NCBI GenBank assembly: GCA_025917655.1
Contig: CP084619.1
Span: 1,302,001-1,366,000 of the forward strand
Length of the DNA stretch: 64,000 bases
Source of the DNA: Chlorella sorokiniana
Taxonomy: Eukaryota; Chlorophyta; Trebouxiophyceae; Chlorellales; Chlorellaceae
Direction: 5' to 3'
Shown here: one piece after another, positions 1 to 11,442 of the stretch
How positions within the stretch are numbered: the first letter of the stretch is position 1
How the letters are laid out: each line of letters starts with the position of its first letter
The notes under the pieces: model-generated
Seen by the model: the letters and a program-made list of their open reading frames with translations, nothing else
Databases searched by the model: none
What the model was told of the DNA's origin: nothing
Made by a program: the position numbers and the translations under genes

Positions 1-2575
1 GAGGTGGCCCAAACGGTCGACCCTCCACCCGCCCCCCGCCATGCGGGGCCGTGACCTCGTGACAACCTTTCAGCCAGATCAGGCGGGCGCCGGCGCTGTT
101 GGCGCGGTGCCATGCAAGCCGTTGCGCACCCGAGTTGCGCCATCGGCGGTAGCGCACGCCCAGCTTGTCGTACGACACAGGGTTGCCCCACACGTCGCCG
201 CCGCGTGCCATGCGGTCCTGCTGGCCCCGCACCAGCACCAGGTCCTCGCCCAGCACCTGTACCGCACAGCACGGGAGGGAACGGGGGAGGGGTTGACAGC
301 GGAGCGAGGGCTGGTGCAAGTCCAGCCGCTGCAGCGAGCAAGGAGGGCGCGTGGTGTGGAGGGAGGGAGGCGGCCAGGCGGGGACAGGGCGCACCTGCTC
401 CGCAATGGATTGCCAGAAGCGGTGGATGCCGGGGATGGCCTTGGTCCAGTGCATGAAGTCGAGAGACATGCGGTACAGCAGGCGCGTGCGACCTGTACCG
501 CAGAGTGTGGCCCAGGAGGGGCGGGCAACAGCAGGGCTGCTGAGCTCGCGTGCGACCTGCGCACATCGTTGTGCGGCGCCCGCACGCCCTCCCCCTCGTG
601 CGCGCACGCAAGCATGCGGGGCCTCACCCTCTGAGCTGGGCAGGCAGACGTGGAGCTGGTGCAGGTGGTTGCGGCAGCTGGCGGCGCGCGCCCGCGCTCG
701 ATCCTGCCCGGGAGGTGAGGCCTATGGTGGAGAGCACCAGGCAGGGGGGCCGAACTGCATGTCGATGGGGTAGGGCTCCCAGTTGCCGCCCAGCAGCTGC
801 GAGGCGTTGAAGCGCACGACGTCTGCGCGGCGGGGAGGGGGAGCAGCAGGGGGCGCGGTGGTGCGGCGATTGGCACACGCCTGGCCGGGGCTGCCCTTCC
901 GCGGCCAACATGAGGGCGAGGGAGCTGGGTGCCATGCGGGAAGGAAATGCGAGCAGGAGCGCAGGCAGCGGCCCTGCCCCTTGCCCGGTCGCGCGGCGGC
1001 ACCCACCCGGCACCGGCCAGCCCTTGGCAAAGGTGGATGTGTGGGTGAAGGGCGCGTGGGCCAGGTCCAGCAGGTTCTCCAGCAGCAGGCCGTGCTCCAC
1101 AGGCACCTCCATCACCAGCTCAGCGTGCACCTGGGTGTGCGTGGGCGCAGGGGGCGCAGAGGGGTGAGCGAGAGGAGGGGGGTAATGGGTTGAAGGCGGC
1201 AGTGGGGCCAGGCAGGCCCGGCAGCAAAGTACAGAGGTCCCCCGCAAGCCGTCGCCGCCTGATGCCTGCTGCCGCACATGGAGCGCACCTCAAAGCCCGG
1301 CGGCGGGCGGGCCACGGGCGGCGGCGCAGTGGTTGCCGCAGTCGGCGAGCCTGGCCACACCCAGATGAGGCCATCCGCTTCAGACACAGGCAACGAGTCC
1401 ACCGAAATGCCCTGCAGGGGGGGACAGAGCCCGACACCATGGCAGCAGCGGCGACACTCAACAGGGCAGCACGTGGGCTGAGCAGCGTGCTGTTTCGTGC
1501 AGGCGGGTGGCGCGCCAGCGGCGGCTGCGCGTGCCCACCCTGCAGAAGGCGGTGGAGGGCATCTTGGTGCAGGCGCCGTCGCCCTCGAACTCCCAGCCGT
1601 GGTAGGCGCAGCGGATGCGGCCGTCCACCACGGAGCCCAGCGACAGCGGGCAGGCACGGTGGGCGCACTCGTCACGCACGCACGCCGCGCCGCCGCGCTC
1701 ATCCCGGAACAGCACCCACGTCTGGCCAAACAGCTCAAAGGGCACCATCTTGCCCGGGGTGAGGCTGGCGGAGAACTCGGCGGGGAACCAGTGGTCCTTC
1801 AGCTGCTCCGGCAGCTCCAGGCTGCTCTCCAGGCCCGCGCCGCGGCCCCGCCGCCGGCCCCCCGCCGGCAACCTGTGCCGCTGCGGGGCTGCTTCCGGCA
1901 CCGCCGGCGCAGGCACCGGCGGCGCTGTGGCGGCAGCGTCCCAGCTGCGCGTGGTGAGCTGCGCGTCTGCGGGGCTGCTGAAAGCGGCGCGCGCATCACT
2001 TTCCAGGCGGGAGAGGTGCTGCACCGTACCGCGCAGGCGGTCCTCGGAGCGGTGGATCTGGGTGTGCGCCACAGCCAGCTCTGCCTGCATCCCAGCTATC
2101 TGCTCCTCCAGCTGCCGCGCCATCGCCTCGCCGGCAATGGGGTTGAGCGCCGCCACCACCTGCAGAGAGTGACGGCAAAGCGGGGTGTCGCCTGCCGAAG
2201 AGCGGTGCTGGCGGCATGCCGCTGTCCCCCTAGGTGGCAACGTTGGCCACACCCCCTGGGGCATTGTTGGGGGGACGCCTGCAAGCGAAACCCGCAGGCC
2301 GGGCGCGCGCCACCCACCTCGTCGTGTGCACCAGAGTGGGCGGCCGCGATCGCTTCAAGCGGCGTGAGCAAGTCGAGCCCCGTCGCATCTCCCAGGAATG
2401 ATGCATCCCGTTTGATGACATCGAGCGGCGTGGCGCTGGACAAGGGTGGCTCTCGGTTGCCAGCACGGCAGCGAGGCCCTGGCGGCCGCAGCTGGCGGCC
2501 GGCAAGAGGGGGCACTCCTGCTGCAGCGGGCGGCGCGGCTGCCCAGCCCAGCTGCAGCCCTCTGCTGGCGGCCAT
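1..2575 (-). CDS. CAO: Chlorophyllide a oxygenase, plastid (3' end at window edge)
   Basis: This Rieske non-haem iron oxygenase converts chlorophyllide a to chlorophyllide b in the plastid. Reading leftward from ATG at 2575, a transit-like leader is followed by an N-terminal regulatory-type segment ([19 protein letters not shown]) and a coiled coil near 2160-1980. The Rieske cluster is intact ([11 protein letters not shown], then RCAYHGW, about 1690-1590). Next come LIWVWPG (about 1370) and the mononuclear-iron block [13 protein letters not shown] (about 1080-1045). The C-terminal signature [17 protein letters not shown] lies near 465-400 and [13 protein letters not shown] near 170-135. One intron runs about 2319-2164, with several more downstream. 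No stop codon is seen before base 1, so the last codons lie outside or in a further exon. The frame after FGPP (run of six G at 744-749) is off by one base relative to the family. Identification is firm; exon edges are approximate. Confidence 0.95.
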
Positions 2576-3113
2576 TGCCGTTTGGGCCGTTGTTGGATGT
2601 CGTATGTTGGCGGCGTTGCAGTTAGTCCTGCTCCCTGCCGAGACTCCCTTGCCGCCGCAGTTTGGTTCCAACTTGCTGGGGCAGCCTCTGCTGCTCACAG
2701 CGGCAGCTGATAGAGTCAATCTCGCACCACGCGAGTCCCACAGGTATTATAGACGCTCGCGGGAGCTTGCCAGACAGTTTGCAGCCTGATTCTTCAAGGT
2801 GAGGTGCCAGCACAGCAGGGTCTGCACTGGCCTGTCGGCTGGTTCTGCAGCAAAGCTGAGGATGCAATTAAGGATTGGAAGTTGCCAATAAATTCTACAC
2901 CCACCCCATGAGTCGCGCGTTATCCCAGCAACACGCCCCAGCCGTCAGCAGCGCGCGTGCTCGAACGCTGACTTGGCGGATCGTTGGACAGAGCGGCCTC
3001 GTTTCTTCCCATGATCCCTGCTGCCCACCGACACCCCCCGCCGTGACTGGCAGCCACAGGCGCAGGGGCGTCAGCGGCGGCCAAACGTGTTGACAGCGGC
3101 GGCTTACACCTCA
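2576..3113. promoter_or_regulatory. Divergent intergenic region between CAO and ureidoglycolate lyase-like gene
   Basis: About 540 bases separate two divergently transcribed start codons, so this stretch should hold both promoters and 5' UTRs. I see no clear TATA box and no convincing ORF in it. Confidence 0.5.
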
Positions 3114-4102
3114 ATGCAGCAAGTGCAGCAGCAGGAACCCAGGGTGGTGCAGATCAAAGCCGTTGACATCACAGAGGAATCCTTCCGGCAGTTTGGCCAG
3201 GTGCATGCTGCCGCATGGCAGGCTGCAGGAGGCGGCTTCTGTGACTGGCCCCTGAGTGGCGCTCCATGCCACCTGCAAGTGAGCCACTACCCCGCCACTG
3301 CTGCAGCTGATTGCTGCCACAGAAGACGGCAAGGAGTACGATGAGCAGGATGCCCAGCTGGACCTATCGGCAGGGCTACCCAGGTGCCGATGCATGCTGA
3401 AGACAAAACGCTGGACAGGGGCTGCCAGCCTTCCAAAGCTGGTGCATGCTCAGACCGCGTTTTGCCCCCGACCACTGCAGGTTTTACATCATGCGCCTGC
3501 CGCATCGCGGCCGCCGCTTTGATCGCATCACTTACCACGCCAACGTGACCCAGTGCCTAGGAGGGCTGCAGGTGGGGCTCTGCTGCCAGCATGATGTGAA
3601 ACAAGGGACGCACTGCTTGCAACGCCACGTTGGCAGGCTCGCTAGCCTTCTGCTCGCTGCATGCCCACTTTCTGAGCGGGGTCCCCTCAATCACTTTTGA
3701 TTCGCACTTGCCTGCACGCCTGCAGCCTGCCAGCCCATGGTTCCTGGTAGTGGCGGCGGCCTCTGGCAGCGTGGAGCGCTACCCGCAGCAGCAGGACCTC
3801 ACCGCCTTCCGCATCCCGCACGGCGTCTTTGTGAAGCTGCACAACGGCACTTGGCACGCAGGTGGGACCATCCAGGCTGTCTCACCGTTCATGAGCAGCC
3901 TCACTGCACAGCTTGCTCTGGGTAGGCAGTCCTGGCAGGCCGCGCTCCGCTCTAGCCTGCCCTTGCTGTTTGTGCAGGTCCCCTGTTTGACGCCGAGGCC
4001 GCCGACTTTTACAACCTGGAGCTGTCCGACACGAATGTGGTGGATCACAACACCCATGACTACGCGCAGAACCAGGGGCTGGCCTTTGAGGTGGTGGACT
4101 GA
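3114..4102 (+). CDS. Ureidoglycolate lyase/hydrolase-like protein (AllA family)
   Basis: The protein resembles the ureidoglycolate lyase family (Pfam Ureidogly_lyase), a small cupin-fold enzyme of purine and allantoin nitrogen recycling; plant relatives were long annotated as ureidoglycolate hydrolases. Five exons can be followed: 3114 to about 3200 (VDITEESFRQFGQ), about 3309-3391 (EDGKEYDEQDAQLDLSAG), 3480-3570 (RFYIMRLPHRGRRFD and HANVTQCLG), about 3726-3860 (PWFLVVAA, ending HNGTWHAG) and about 3979-4102 (PLFDAEAADFYNLELSDTN). Each junction keeps frame at GT-AG borders. The ATG at 3114 is the first in frame just before the conserved region. A GTG codon at 3087 in the same frame is unlikely to be used in a nuclear gene. 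Family assignment is good; the exact reaction (lyase or hydrolase) cannot be told from sequence. Confidence 0.85.
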
Positions 4103-5282
4103 TGGCAGTGGAGCAGCGGGCACGGCAAAAAGCGTTGGCAATGAATTGGGGCATGTACCTCTGCTGGCCGCCCTGTGCAGCCACGACGGTCAACCCTGCA
4201 CTCCTCAGCGTTGGAAACTTATGAAGCGGCTTGTAGGAATTCGAAGAGCACTCGCGCCAACAGATGCTAGATTTGCCGTTCCATCCCAAGGCTACCAACG
4301 ATGTGGCGCAAGGGTGTAGTGCCTGCAGGCCCATGTACCGGTTACGGTTCAGCTGCCCGCCTGGCGCTGCCTGCAAGACCTTACACCAGCCGCCCTTGCT
4401 GCACCTTCTTTGATACTGATCGTTTTCAGGCTTGCACATTCTCGGCCTCAAACACACAGTACAGCACGGTGGAACATCTGCATGCCAGGTGTCTGGTGGG
4501 AACGTGCGGCAGTTGTGCTGGCAGCCGTCGCAGAGGCTGTCAGCGTGGTAGGATTCCCAGCGGAGCGGCTTTCAAGGCCTTTCGGCTTGCCTTAAACGTA
4601 TACAAAAGTCCATATCCACACAAGGAAACACTCCCCAGACTCAGCCAAGGCTGGCTCCCGGACAGCGAAGCACACCGTGGCACCGGATGCCCCCGGAGCA
4701 AGTTATGCCCGACACTCATTTCGTTCACATGGAGTAACACAGTCCAAAAGCACGCTAATGCGCCATTACATTCTTGAACATCTTTGGCGGCCTGCTATCC
4801 AGGAAGTTTAGCCGGCTTCGTCCCCCTGTGTCGTTTCAGAAGCCCCTCAGAAGCCGTTGATAATTTTTGGTGAGTTGAAACACGCTTTTGTTGGCACGAA
4901 ATGCACTGCAGCCGGCCTTCCGACTCGGTTCCACGCGCCTCGCCCCCTGGAGGTCACCGCCTCACAGCAAGTGGCACCATCTTCATGTCATTCTTAGCGT
5001 TTAGGACACTGATTGGTCTCTTTTGTACGTGCTCTGCGGGCTGGGGACTGTCCCCAGTCCCCGCCTGCGGGCCACATCGTGCCATGTGTCCGGAGCTCCC
5101 GTCTCTGCCTGGCGTGTGCGGCAACTTGCTGGAAAACTGTCTCGAGCAGCCGCTCAGCTCCCGGGACAGATCCGGTCGTGGGGGCTCCGGGGGTCAGAGG
5201 GAGGGCTGGCGGTTGCCACGCTGTCCCATTTTACAAGCCGTTTACCGCCACACTGTTGCATCCACCCCCTGCTGCAGGAGTG
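4103..5282. other. Intergenic region, no supported gene
   Basis: This stretch holds the 3' UTR of the ureidoglycolate lyase-like gene and the upstream region of the next gene. It contains only short open frames without family resemblance. The lower GC of 4400-5000 fits non-coding DNA. I see no RNA gene or repeat here. Confidence 0.5.
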
Positions 5283-7191
5283 ATGCTTGCCGGGTGGGCA
5301 ACAACCTTTCCCAACTACCTTGCCGTACCAGAATCACACAGCAGCAGCAGCAGCAGCAGCCCCGAGTCACTGTGTGGCGGCCGTTCGCCGCCGTTGGGCC
5401 AGCAATCCATCGACCAGCACCCTCCTGGTGGCCGCCCGGCTGCGGAGCAGCAGCCCGGCAGCGGCAAGTGTGCACAGAGCAAGCCGCAGGGGCAGCGCCT
5501 TCCAGCGCAGGCCATGTGCCAGTTGCCCTCCAGGCACCAGCAGCGGCGTCAGCAGCTCGAGCGACAGCTGCTGCGGCACCGGCTCCTGCAGCACCTCATG
5601 TCCTCCCCTTCAACGCCGCTGCCCAGGCCACCCCGCCGCTGCCCGCCGGACATCCAGCCGGCAAGCAGCTCGCTGCCCACCAGCGACAGCAGCTGCACCC
5701 GGCATCGGCAGGGGCTGCTGTCCGGCCCGTGCATCCCTGCCAAGGGCCCCAGGCGGCTGCTCAGCAGTCAGCTGCAGGCCCGGCTGTGCACCGCTCCTGC
5801 TTGGAGCCGGAGCAGCTCAAGCAGGGTGGCCGGCTCGCATCAGCCCCGCTGCAGGAGCCTGCCGGCCTGCAGCAGGCCTGCCCGCCCAGCCTGCGCGACA
5901 ACCTGGGGAGCTGTCTGCCATGCGGCGCACCACGGCCATGCTGCTGCGTCGCATGCTGCGGCTGGAGCTGCAGATGCAGGCACAGCTTGAGGGCCAAGGC
6001 GAGGAGGCGTACTTGAATGCGCTGGCGCCACCTCCAGCCGCTGTGGAGGCAGGGCAGCAGCAGCTTGCAAACCAGGGCGATGGATCCCTGCCGCCATGGC
6101 TTGGCGCACCAGCAGCAGCGGATGCGGCAGCCCCACCCAAGTCTGAGGGCCATCTTGAGCAGGTGGGTTCTGCTGGCCGGCAACGTCTCAGCTGGCCAAA
6201 GAGTTGAAGACAGGGGCGTTGCCTGCTGAGCTGAACTCCAGCATCCACGGGACCTGCTACACCGCCAAGCTCACCCCTCCTCAAGCTTTCCCTCCCCTTT
6301 CCGCGGTGCAGGGCAGGCCTGGTCGGTCTGGTCCTGCCGTCAGCGGCGCTGCCTCCTCATCGGGACCCTGCCAGGGTGCTGCAGCCGAGCACACGGCTGA
6401 GAGCAAGCCAGCGTCGTCATCCAATGCACGGCAGCCGCCGGCTGCCCCTTCTGGCCCCCAGCTGATGGCCCAGCCACATACGCAGCCCCCATCCTCGCCA
6501 GTTTCTAAAGCGCCGCCGTCACAGCAGCAGCAGCCTCAGAACCGGGCGCCCACAGGCCTTAACGGGCTTCCTCTGCTCAAGCTGATGCCACAGGCGGCGA
6601 GGCCCGCTCAGCGGTCCTGCCAGCCAGCGGGGACGCCGTCACCTGCCGCAGGCGCGCGGGAGCCGCTCTCCAACCAGGCTCAGCAGGAGCATGTCCAACC
6701 GCTGGTGCTGCTGCAGGCGCTGCTTGCATCGCAGCTGGCGGTGCAGCAGGACGGCCGGAGGCAGCATGCCGGCACCCAGCACTTGAAGCGGCAGTTTGAC
6801 AAGACAGCCGCCGTGCAGCCGCCTGGGGTGGCCGGTGGCCAGGACGGCCCGCCCGCCAAGCGGCAGCGGCAGCAGACCCCAGCTGAGCCCGCCCCAGAGC
6901 CTGGCTCAGGCTCGCAGCCCCTCCAGGGCCATGGCTCCCAGCCGCTGCCCCCTCGCCGCAGCCGGCGCTCGACCAGCAGGCGCGCCTGTGGTCTGGTGAG
7001 GCGCAGCTCAAGCCGCACCTGCAGCTGCTGCGCGCCGCCAGCCAGCAGGCGCAGCTGGCGTCGCTGCAGAGCCAGCAGGAGCGCTGGTGCTCGGCTGCTC
7101 GCCAGGCCGTGGCACAGCCGCCTGGAGCAGAGCAGCCGGAGTGGGTCGTGCAAGCGGCTAACCAGCTGCCCCCTCCCTGCGCTGGTGGTAG
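5283..7191 (+). CDS. Gln/Ala/Pro-rich protein of unknown function
   Basis: I do not recognise this protein. The best coding stretches are a Gln run from a CAG repeat at about 5338-5360, a helical block MLLRRMLRLELQMQAQ near 5938-5980, an intron from about 6160 to 6310, a Pro/Ser/Gln-rich exon from 6311 containing the basic patch PPAKRQRQQ, and a helical Gln-rich tail (QLKPHLQLLRAASQQAQLA, about 7008-7065). Composition suggests a disordered nuclear regulatory protein, which is inference only. Two points look like single missing bases: after GGGG at 5905-5908 and after CCCCC at 6948-6952. Each join restores a long open frame. The ATG at 5283 and the stop at 7189-7191 are both guesses; the stop also assumes one missing C near 7170. 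The 3' end could lie as far as 7455. Confidence 0.5.
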
Positions 7192-7783
7192 CAAGCAGCG
7201 CGCACGTTTTGTGCAGACTTCTCCCGCCCTCCAGCACCTTGCCGCCTTTAGTTGCTGCCTGGGTTCAGCGCCACGCATTGCGCGCCTTCAGCACCCAGCA
7301 ATTTGTGCGCCACATTTCCCTGGTCGCCTTTTCCGTCATCGCGTGTTGGCCCCAAAGCTCCCACCAAGCTCATGTACCCGGCCTCACGACCCTCCTACCC
7401 CGACGCCGCAGCTGTGCCCGGCCGCTTCAATGGACCGTGCTGCCTGCCTGCCTAATAATGTACACCCCTCCGGCAATTATGCCATCGGTTTGGTTCTTCT
7501 ACCACAAACACATTGCAACTTCTTACAGTATTCATTTCTTTCTCAGACAGCCCCACCCTCTGCATTCCTCCCCCTGCTCCTGACTGTCCATGTAACCAAC
7601 TCAGGCGCTCAGCTTTCAATACCAGACAAGACAACCCTGCAGCAGGCACTCAAGCCAGCGATGTCGTTGGCATCTGTCAGGATCAAGGGAAGGATGCTTT
7701 GCAGGCCTGATTTACAAAAGCTCATGCTTAGTTTGCAAATCATAAGTAACTCTATTCTGCTTGATTCATTGTGTGCAAGGTGT
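7192..7783. other. Convergent 3' UTR region
   Basis: The stretch lies between the tail of the Gln-rich gene (+) and the stop of the Nudix gene (-). It is AT-richer than the flanking exons. It carries a minus-strand TGTAA at 7712-7716 but no supported coding sequence. Confidence 0.45.
7712..7716 (-). terminator. Putative poly(A) signal TGTAA of the Nudix gene
   Basis: TGTAA on the minus strand lies about 70 bases past the stop codon at 7784. This is the usual chlorophyte polyadenylation signal. Confidence 0.45.
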
Positions 7784-9882
7784 TCACGATTTCGCAGGAA
7801 ACAGCTGCCCGCCATTTGCTGCCAACCGCTCTTGCAGCCACATAAGCGAGAACTGCAGGCCGCGGGGGAGGGTGCGTGCACACAGCATGCTGAGCCGCTG
7901 CAAGTGGCAGCCAGCGAGCGATGGCAGCGGCGGCAACCATGCCCGGGACACCTGCCCCCCCCGCAAGTGCTGCCTGGGTGCGGCCCCCTGGACCAGGTGC
8001 TCACCAGCAGGCCGGCGCTCTTGCCCATCCCTTCATCCCCAATGAAGGCGCCAATGCCCGACACCGGCAGCGCCAGCACCTGCGGCGGGGGGGGCCAGGC
8101 CAGCATCACGCCCTCTCTGCAGCACGGCCGGGTGCTCCCGCGGACGCAGCGGCCCCGATGCGCAGGTGCAGGGGCGCAACAGGGGCTGCGCAGGCAGCGG
8201 GTGCGGGCCACCTCTATCGCCTCTCCGTGGTCCCGCAGCCCGCCGCCGCCCGCCGGCAGCGCCATGCCGTCGTCTATCTCGGCGGCAAAGATGCTTTGGC
8301 GGGAGCCGCTGATGCCGATGGCTGCAGCCGCGGGTCGGGAGAGCAAGGGCAAACGGCGGTGAGTGGCAGCACGCAGGCCTCTATTCTGAGGATGGCCAGC
8401 CTCCACCACGCCACGCGCGGCACGCGGCTTCTATGCTGCTGCCGTGCAGCTGCCCAAGCTTGCCTGACAGGTAGCTGGTCACCGGGTGGATGCGGTCCAG
8501 CGGCACATCATACCCACACTCCTCCAGAATCTGCAGCATAGCAGGAAGGCAGATGCCGCCAAGGGCACCAGTCGGACGGTGGCAGGCATCCGATGCAAGC
8601 TGCCCCAGGGCCCTTTCCCTGAGCAGATGAGCCAGAAGCACAAGAAGCCGCTCTGCCAGGATAGCACCTCACGCCCTCTTCCTCCCCCCGCCCTCCGCAA
8701 CCCCCCACTTCAAAGCGCAACCCCTCCACCCCACCCCCACCCCCACCTCACCACCTCCACCCCTGTTCCCCCAGCCTCGCTCACCCACCTCTTCCCGGGT
8801 TATCTGCTCCAGGTCCAGCCCCGCCTTGTCCACAATGCCGGCGCAGAGCTCATAAGTAAAGCCAACTGAGGTGGAAGGAGGGGGAGGTGGTGGGGGAAGG
8901 CCCACATCAAAGGCTCTTGCTCCTCAGCAGCACGCCGCACACGCGGGCGCATGGAGCAGCAGGCCTGCAATGCAGAGCAGCCTGCCGGCGTGGCCTGCTG
9001 CGCGGCCCGTGGGGTGCGCACCCGACAGCGGCGGCCGCGGCACGCCCGCTGCCTCCGCGGCCCGCAGCGCCGACACGTAGACGGCTGGGCGGAACTGGCG
9101 GACGAGGATGACGGCCTGGCGCTGGCGGTGGTACAGCAGCACCGCCACAGACGGGTGAGACTCCACCATGTCCCACCGCCGCGCCTTGCCTGCGCCGCAT
9201 GACACCGCAGGCAGCAGCGGCTGTGCAGGGGCAGCGCTAGAGAGCTGCAGGCGGCGCGGCTCTGGCGGCCGCGGCGCCTGCTTCAACAGACAAAGATGCC
9301 CAAAGCACAGCCTGCCCACACTCGGGCTGGGGGCCGCCCACCATCCAGCTGGTACGCAATGCTGAGCGGCTTGACAAACGCGGAGCGCTCCAACGGGGCC
9401 AGCTCCAGGCCCTCTCCCAGCCGCTGCAGCGTGTCGGCCATCGTCACGCCCTGGCTGCATGGTGTGGGGGAGGGGTGCAGTGCGGGAGGCGATGGGGCGG
9501 TGGGCGCAGCGGCAGGGGCAGAGGCGCAGGGGGCGTTTCCATGCCCGGGGGTGCAAGCGCATGGGAGTGTGCCGCAGGCTGTCCTGCCAGTGCCAGCAAT
9601 CATGCGCTGCAGAGGAGGGTCAGCTCCCGCCAACCTCAGGCTGGCGAGGCCGTGCCGGTACCAGCCCGCCTCGTCGCCGTGCGCCGCGCTCATCTCCGCT
9701 GCCGCTGGGCTGCCACTTGCCGCCACCACTGCCGCTGCGCTGCGCTTTGCGGCACGGTTCCCTGCTGCCACTGCGCGGGATACCCCTGCAAAATGGATCA
9801 CGTTGTGAGGGACGCAGTTGCTCAGCAGGGTGGACTGGCAGCGGGGCAGGAGCCCTGCGCTGCTGGCTGAACCTGGCTGCAT
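7784..9882 (-). CDS. NUDT14: NUDT14-like Nudix hydrolase (UDP-sugar diphosphatase family)
   Basis: The protein resembles UDP-glucose diphosphatase NUDT14, which hydrolyses UDP-glucose or ADP-ribose. After a possible organelle-targeting leader from ATG 9882, an exon near 9440-9345 gives LERSAFVKPLSIAYQ. The next exon has WDMVESHPSVAVLLYHR and VILVRQFRPAVYVSALR (about 9175-9065). The Nudix box is split by an intron: YELCAGIVDKAGLDLEQITREE (about 8855-8795, quoted here as its two ends YELCAGIVDK and ITREE) and EECGYDVPLDRIHPVTSYL (about 8525-8465). Then come FAAEIDDGM and GLRDHGEAIEV (about 8290-8210), VSGIGAFIGDEGMGKSAGLL (about 8065-8005), a GT donor, and a terminal exon FSLMWLQERL ending at 7784. 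That tail matches the NUDT14 C-terminus. The assignment is good; substrate is not provable from sequence. Confidence 0.88.
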
Positions 9883-9900
9883 ACCGAGAATGGCCAATAG

Positions 9901-9905
9901 TTACA
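9901..9905 (-). terminator. Putative poly(A) signal TGTAA of the TVP38-like gene
   Basis: Minus-strand TGTAA lies about 110 bases past the stop codon at 10016, just downstream of the start of the Nudix gene. Confidence 0.4.
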
Positions 9906-10015
9906 ACAAAACTGTGCTTGCACACGGGCTTGAAGGCAGTACGACAGACATAATGAGCTTGAAGTGAAGCGGATGAAACAAAACAGGAAAACTTTGTGCG
10001 TGTGCAAGGATGGGC

Positions 10016-11012
10016 TTAAACAGCATGAGCCCAAGCATCAGCGAGCATCGTCCTCGAAAGCGGCCGCGCGGCGTCGCCGCCCGCCCCCTCCGCCTCCGCC
10101 TCCTCCAGCGCCCTCGAGGCAGCTTTGGAGATGAGGGCAGCCACCCACAGCGTGGCGCCGGCGCCCAGCGCATACAGCACCAGCTGCACCGCGCCCACGC
10201 CCGTGCCCGCAGCCGACTCCGCGGCGGCCTTGCCTGCGCCGCCCAGCGCGACATACGCCACCGTGCCCGGCAGCATGCCGGCCCAGGAGGCGGCCAGGTA
10301 CGGCCCAAACTCGATCTTGGTGAGGGAAAGGGCGTAGTTGAGCAGGGTGAAGGGGAAGAGGGGGAGAGGCGCAGCAGCAGCACGATGCGGGCGCCCTGGC
10401 GGCCAATGGCGGCGTCCACGGCGGCAAAACGCGGGTTGCCCTGGATGCGCCGCTCCACCGCGGGCCGGGCCAGGTAGCGGCCTGCCAGGAAGGCGGCGGC
10501 GGCGCCCGCGGTGGAGGCCAGCGAGACCAGGGCAGTGCCGAGGACCGGGCCAAACAGAAAGCCGGCTGCCAGCGTCAGCAGGCTGGCTGGAACGAGCAAA
10601 ACGGTGGCCGCCGCGTAGGCAAACACAAAAATGACGGGCCCCAGGGGCCCGCGGCCTGGATCAAGTCTTCCAGGCCGCCCACGGCCTCCTGCAGGGAGAA
10701 GGCCTCCGCAGGAGCGGGCAGGCACAGCAGTGCCGCCACGAGCGCCGTGGCAGCGCCGACGCCCAGGCTGCTGCCAGAGCTGCGCATGGCCACGGAGGCC
10801 AGGGGGGTTGCGACGGGCCCGTCAGGCAGACCGATGTATAACTCTGGTGCGTGCTGCGAGTTGGGCCGTTTGGGCGAGTACGCTTCTGGTGCGTGCTGCG
10901 AGCTGGGCTGTTTGGCCTCAGCGGCTGGGTGAGCCGGAGCGGCACCCGATGGCCGTCGTTGCCGCTGCTGCTGGTGACGAACCACGCCGCCTGCAGGCGG
11001 CGGTGGTGTCAT
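10016..11012 (-). CDS. TVP38/TMEM64 family (SNARE-associated Golgi, DedA-like) membrane protein
   Basis: This polytopic membrane protein belongs to the SNARE_assoc/VTT family (yeast Tvp38, bacterial DedA, VMP1/TMEM41). These proteins act in lipid scrambling or membrane trafficking. Visible segments are VIFVFAYAAATVLLVPASL, the family signature AAGFLFGPVLGTALVSLAST, GRYLARPAVERRI, VLLLRLSP, the continuation SLTKIEFGPYLAASWAGM, PGTVAYVALGG and the last helix VQLVLYALGAGATLWVAAL. Two conserved stretches are out of frame by one base: at CCC (minus strand, 10636-10638) and at CCCCC (10360-10364). In both cases one added C would restore the family sequence. ATG 11012 includes a Pro/Gln-rich leader with a 42-base duplication. 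ATG 10787 (MRSSGSSLGVGAATALVA) would give a short signal-like start. The leader suggests plastid or secretory targeting. Confidence 0.85.
10843..10915. repeat. 42-base tandem duplication in TVP38-like leader
   Basis: Two near-identical 31-base blocks (10843-10873 and 10885-10915) sit 42 bases apart. The period is a multiple of three. On the minus strand both copies encode the peptide SQHAPE within the N-terminal leader, so the duplication keeps frame. Confidence 0.8.
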
Positions 11013-11139
11013 CACTGCATCAGCACGTCTTGAAAATGATCCAAAACATGCAAACGCGCCCAAAGCGGCCGGGGAACGAACTGGGACTGCCGACACCTTG
11101 CTATCTTGCTTGCCAGAGAAGGAGGGAAGCGCTGTGATC

Positions 11140-11312
11140 ATGTCTTCACCTGTATTCCTTGTGACTGAGCGAGCTTTGCAGGTGAGGGCAGCGCTGCGCA
11201 TAGCCAAAGTTGTGGAGGAGGCCAACAAGTTGCCGACTTCCCCGCCTATCTCCGGTGGAACCCAAATCAAGCAATTCACAGAAGCACGGCTCAGATTGAC
11301 CCAAAGTCTAGG
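11140..11312 (+). other. Possible 5' exon upstream of the FHA-kinase-HIT gene
   Basis: An ATG at 11140 opens a frame encoding a helical segment (ERALQVRAALRIAKVVEEAN) that ends at a good donor (GTGAGC, about 11311). It could be a separate 5' exon, an uncharacterised small gene, or chance. I could not join it in frame to the next exon with confidence. Confidence 0.3.
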
Positions 11313-11442
11313 TGAGCACCTTCCATTGCGCGCCTTTCCTGCAGTGCTCATGCTCCAAGCCTCTGTGTCGCATTCACCATGTGCTTGGAACGGCCCCTGC
11401 AATAAAGCGATCGCATCTCACTGCAGCGGGCTGGCCGATCAC

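Noticed and set aside
1497-2789. 430-residue plus-strand open frame
   Set aside because: It is antisense to the chlorophyllide a oxygenase exons, whose Rieske motif lies on the minus strand. GC-rich coding DNA often leaves the opposite strand open.
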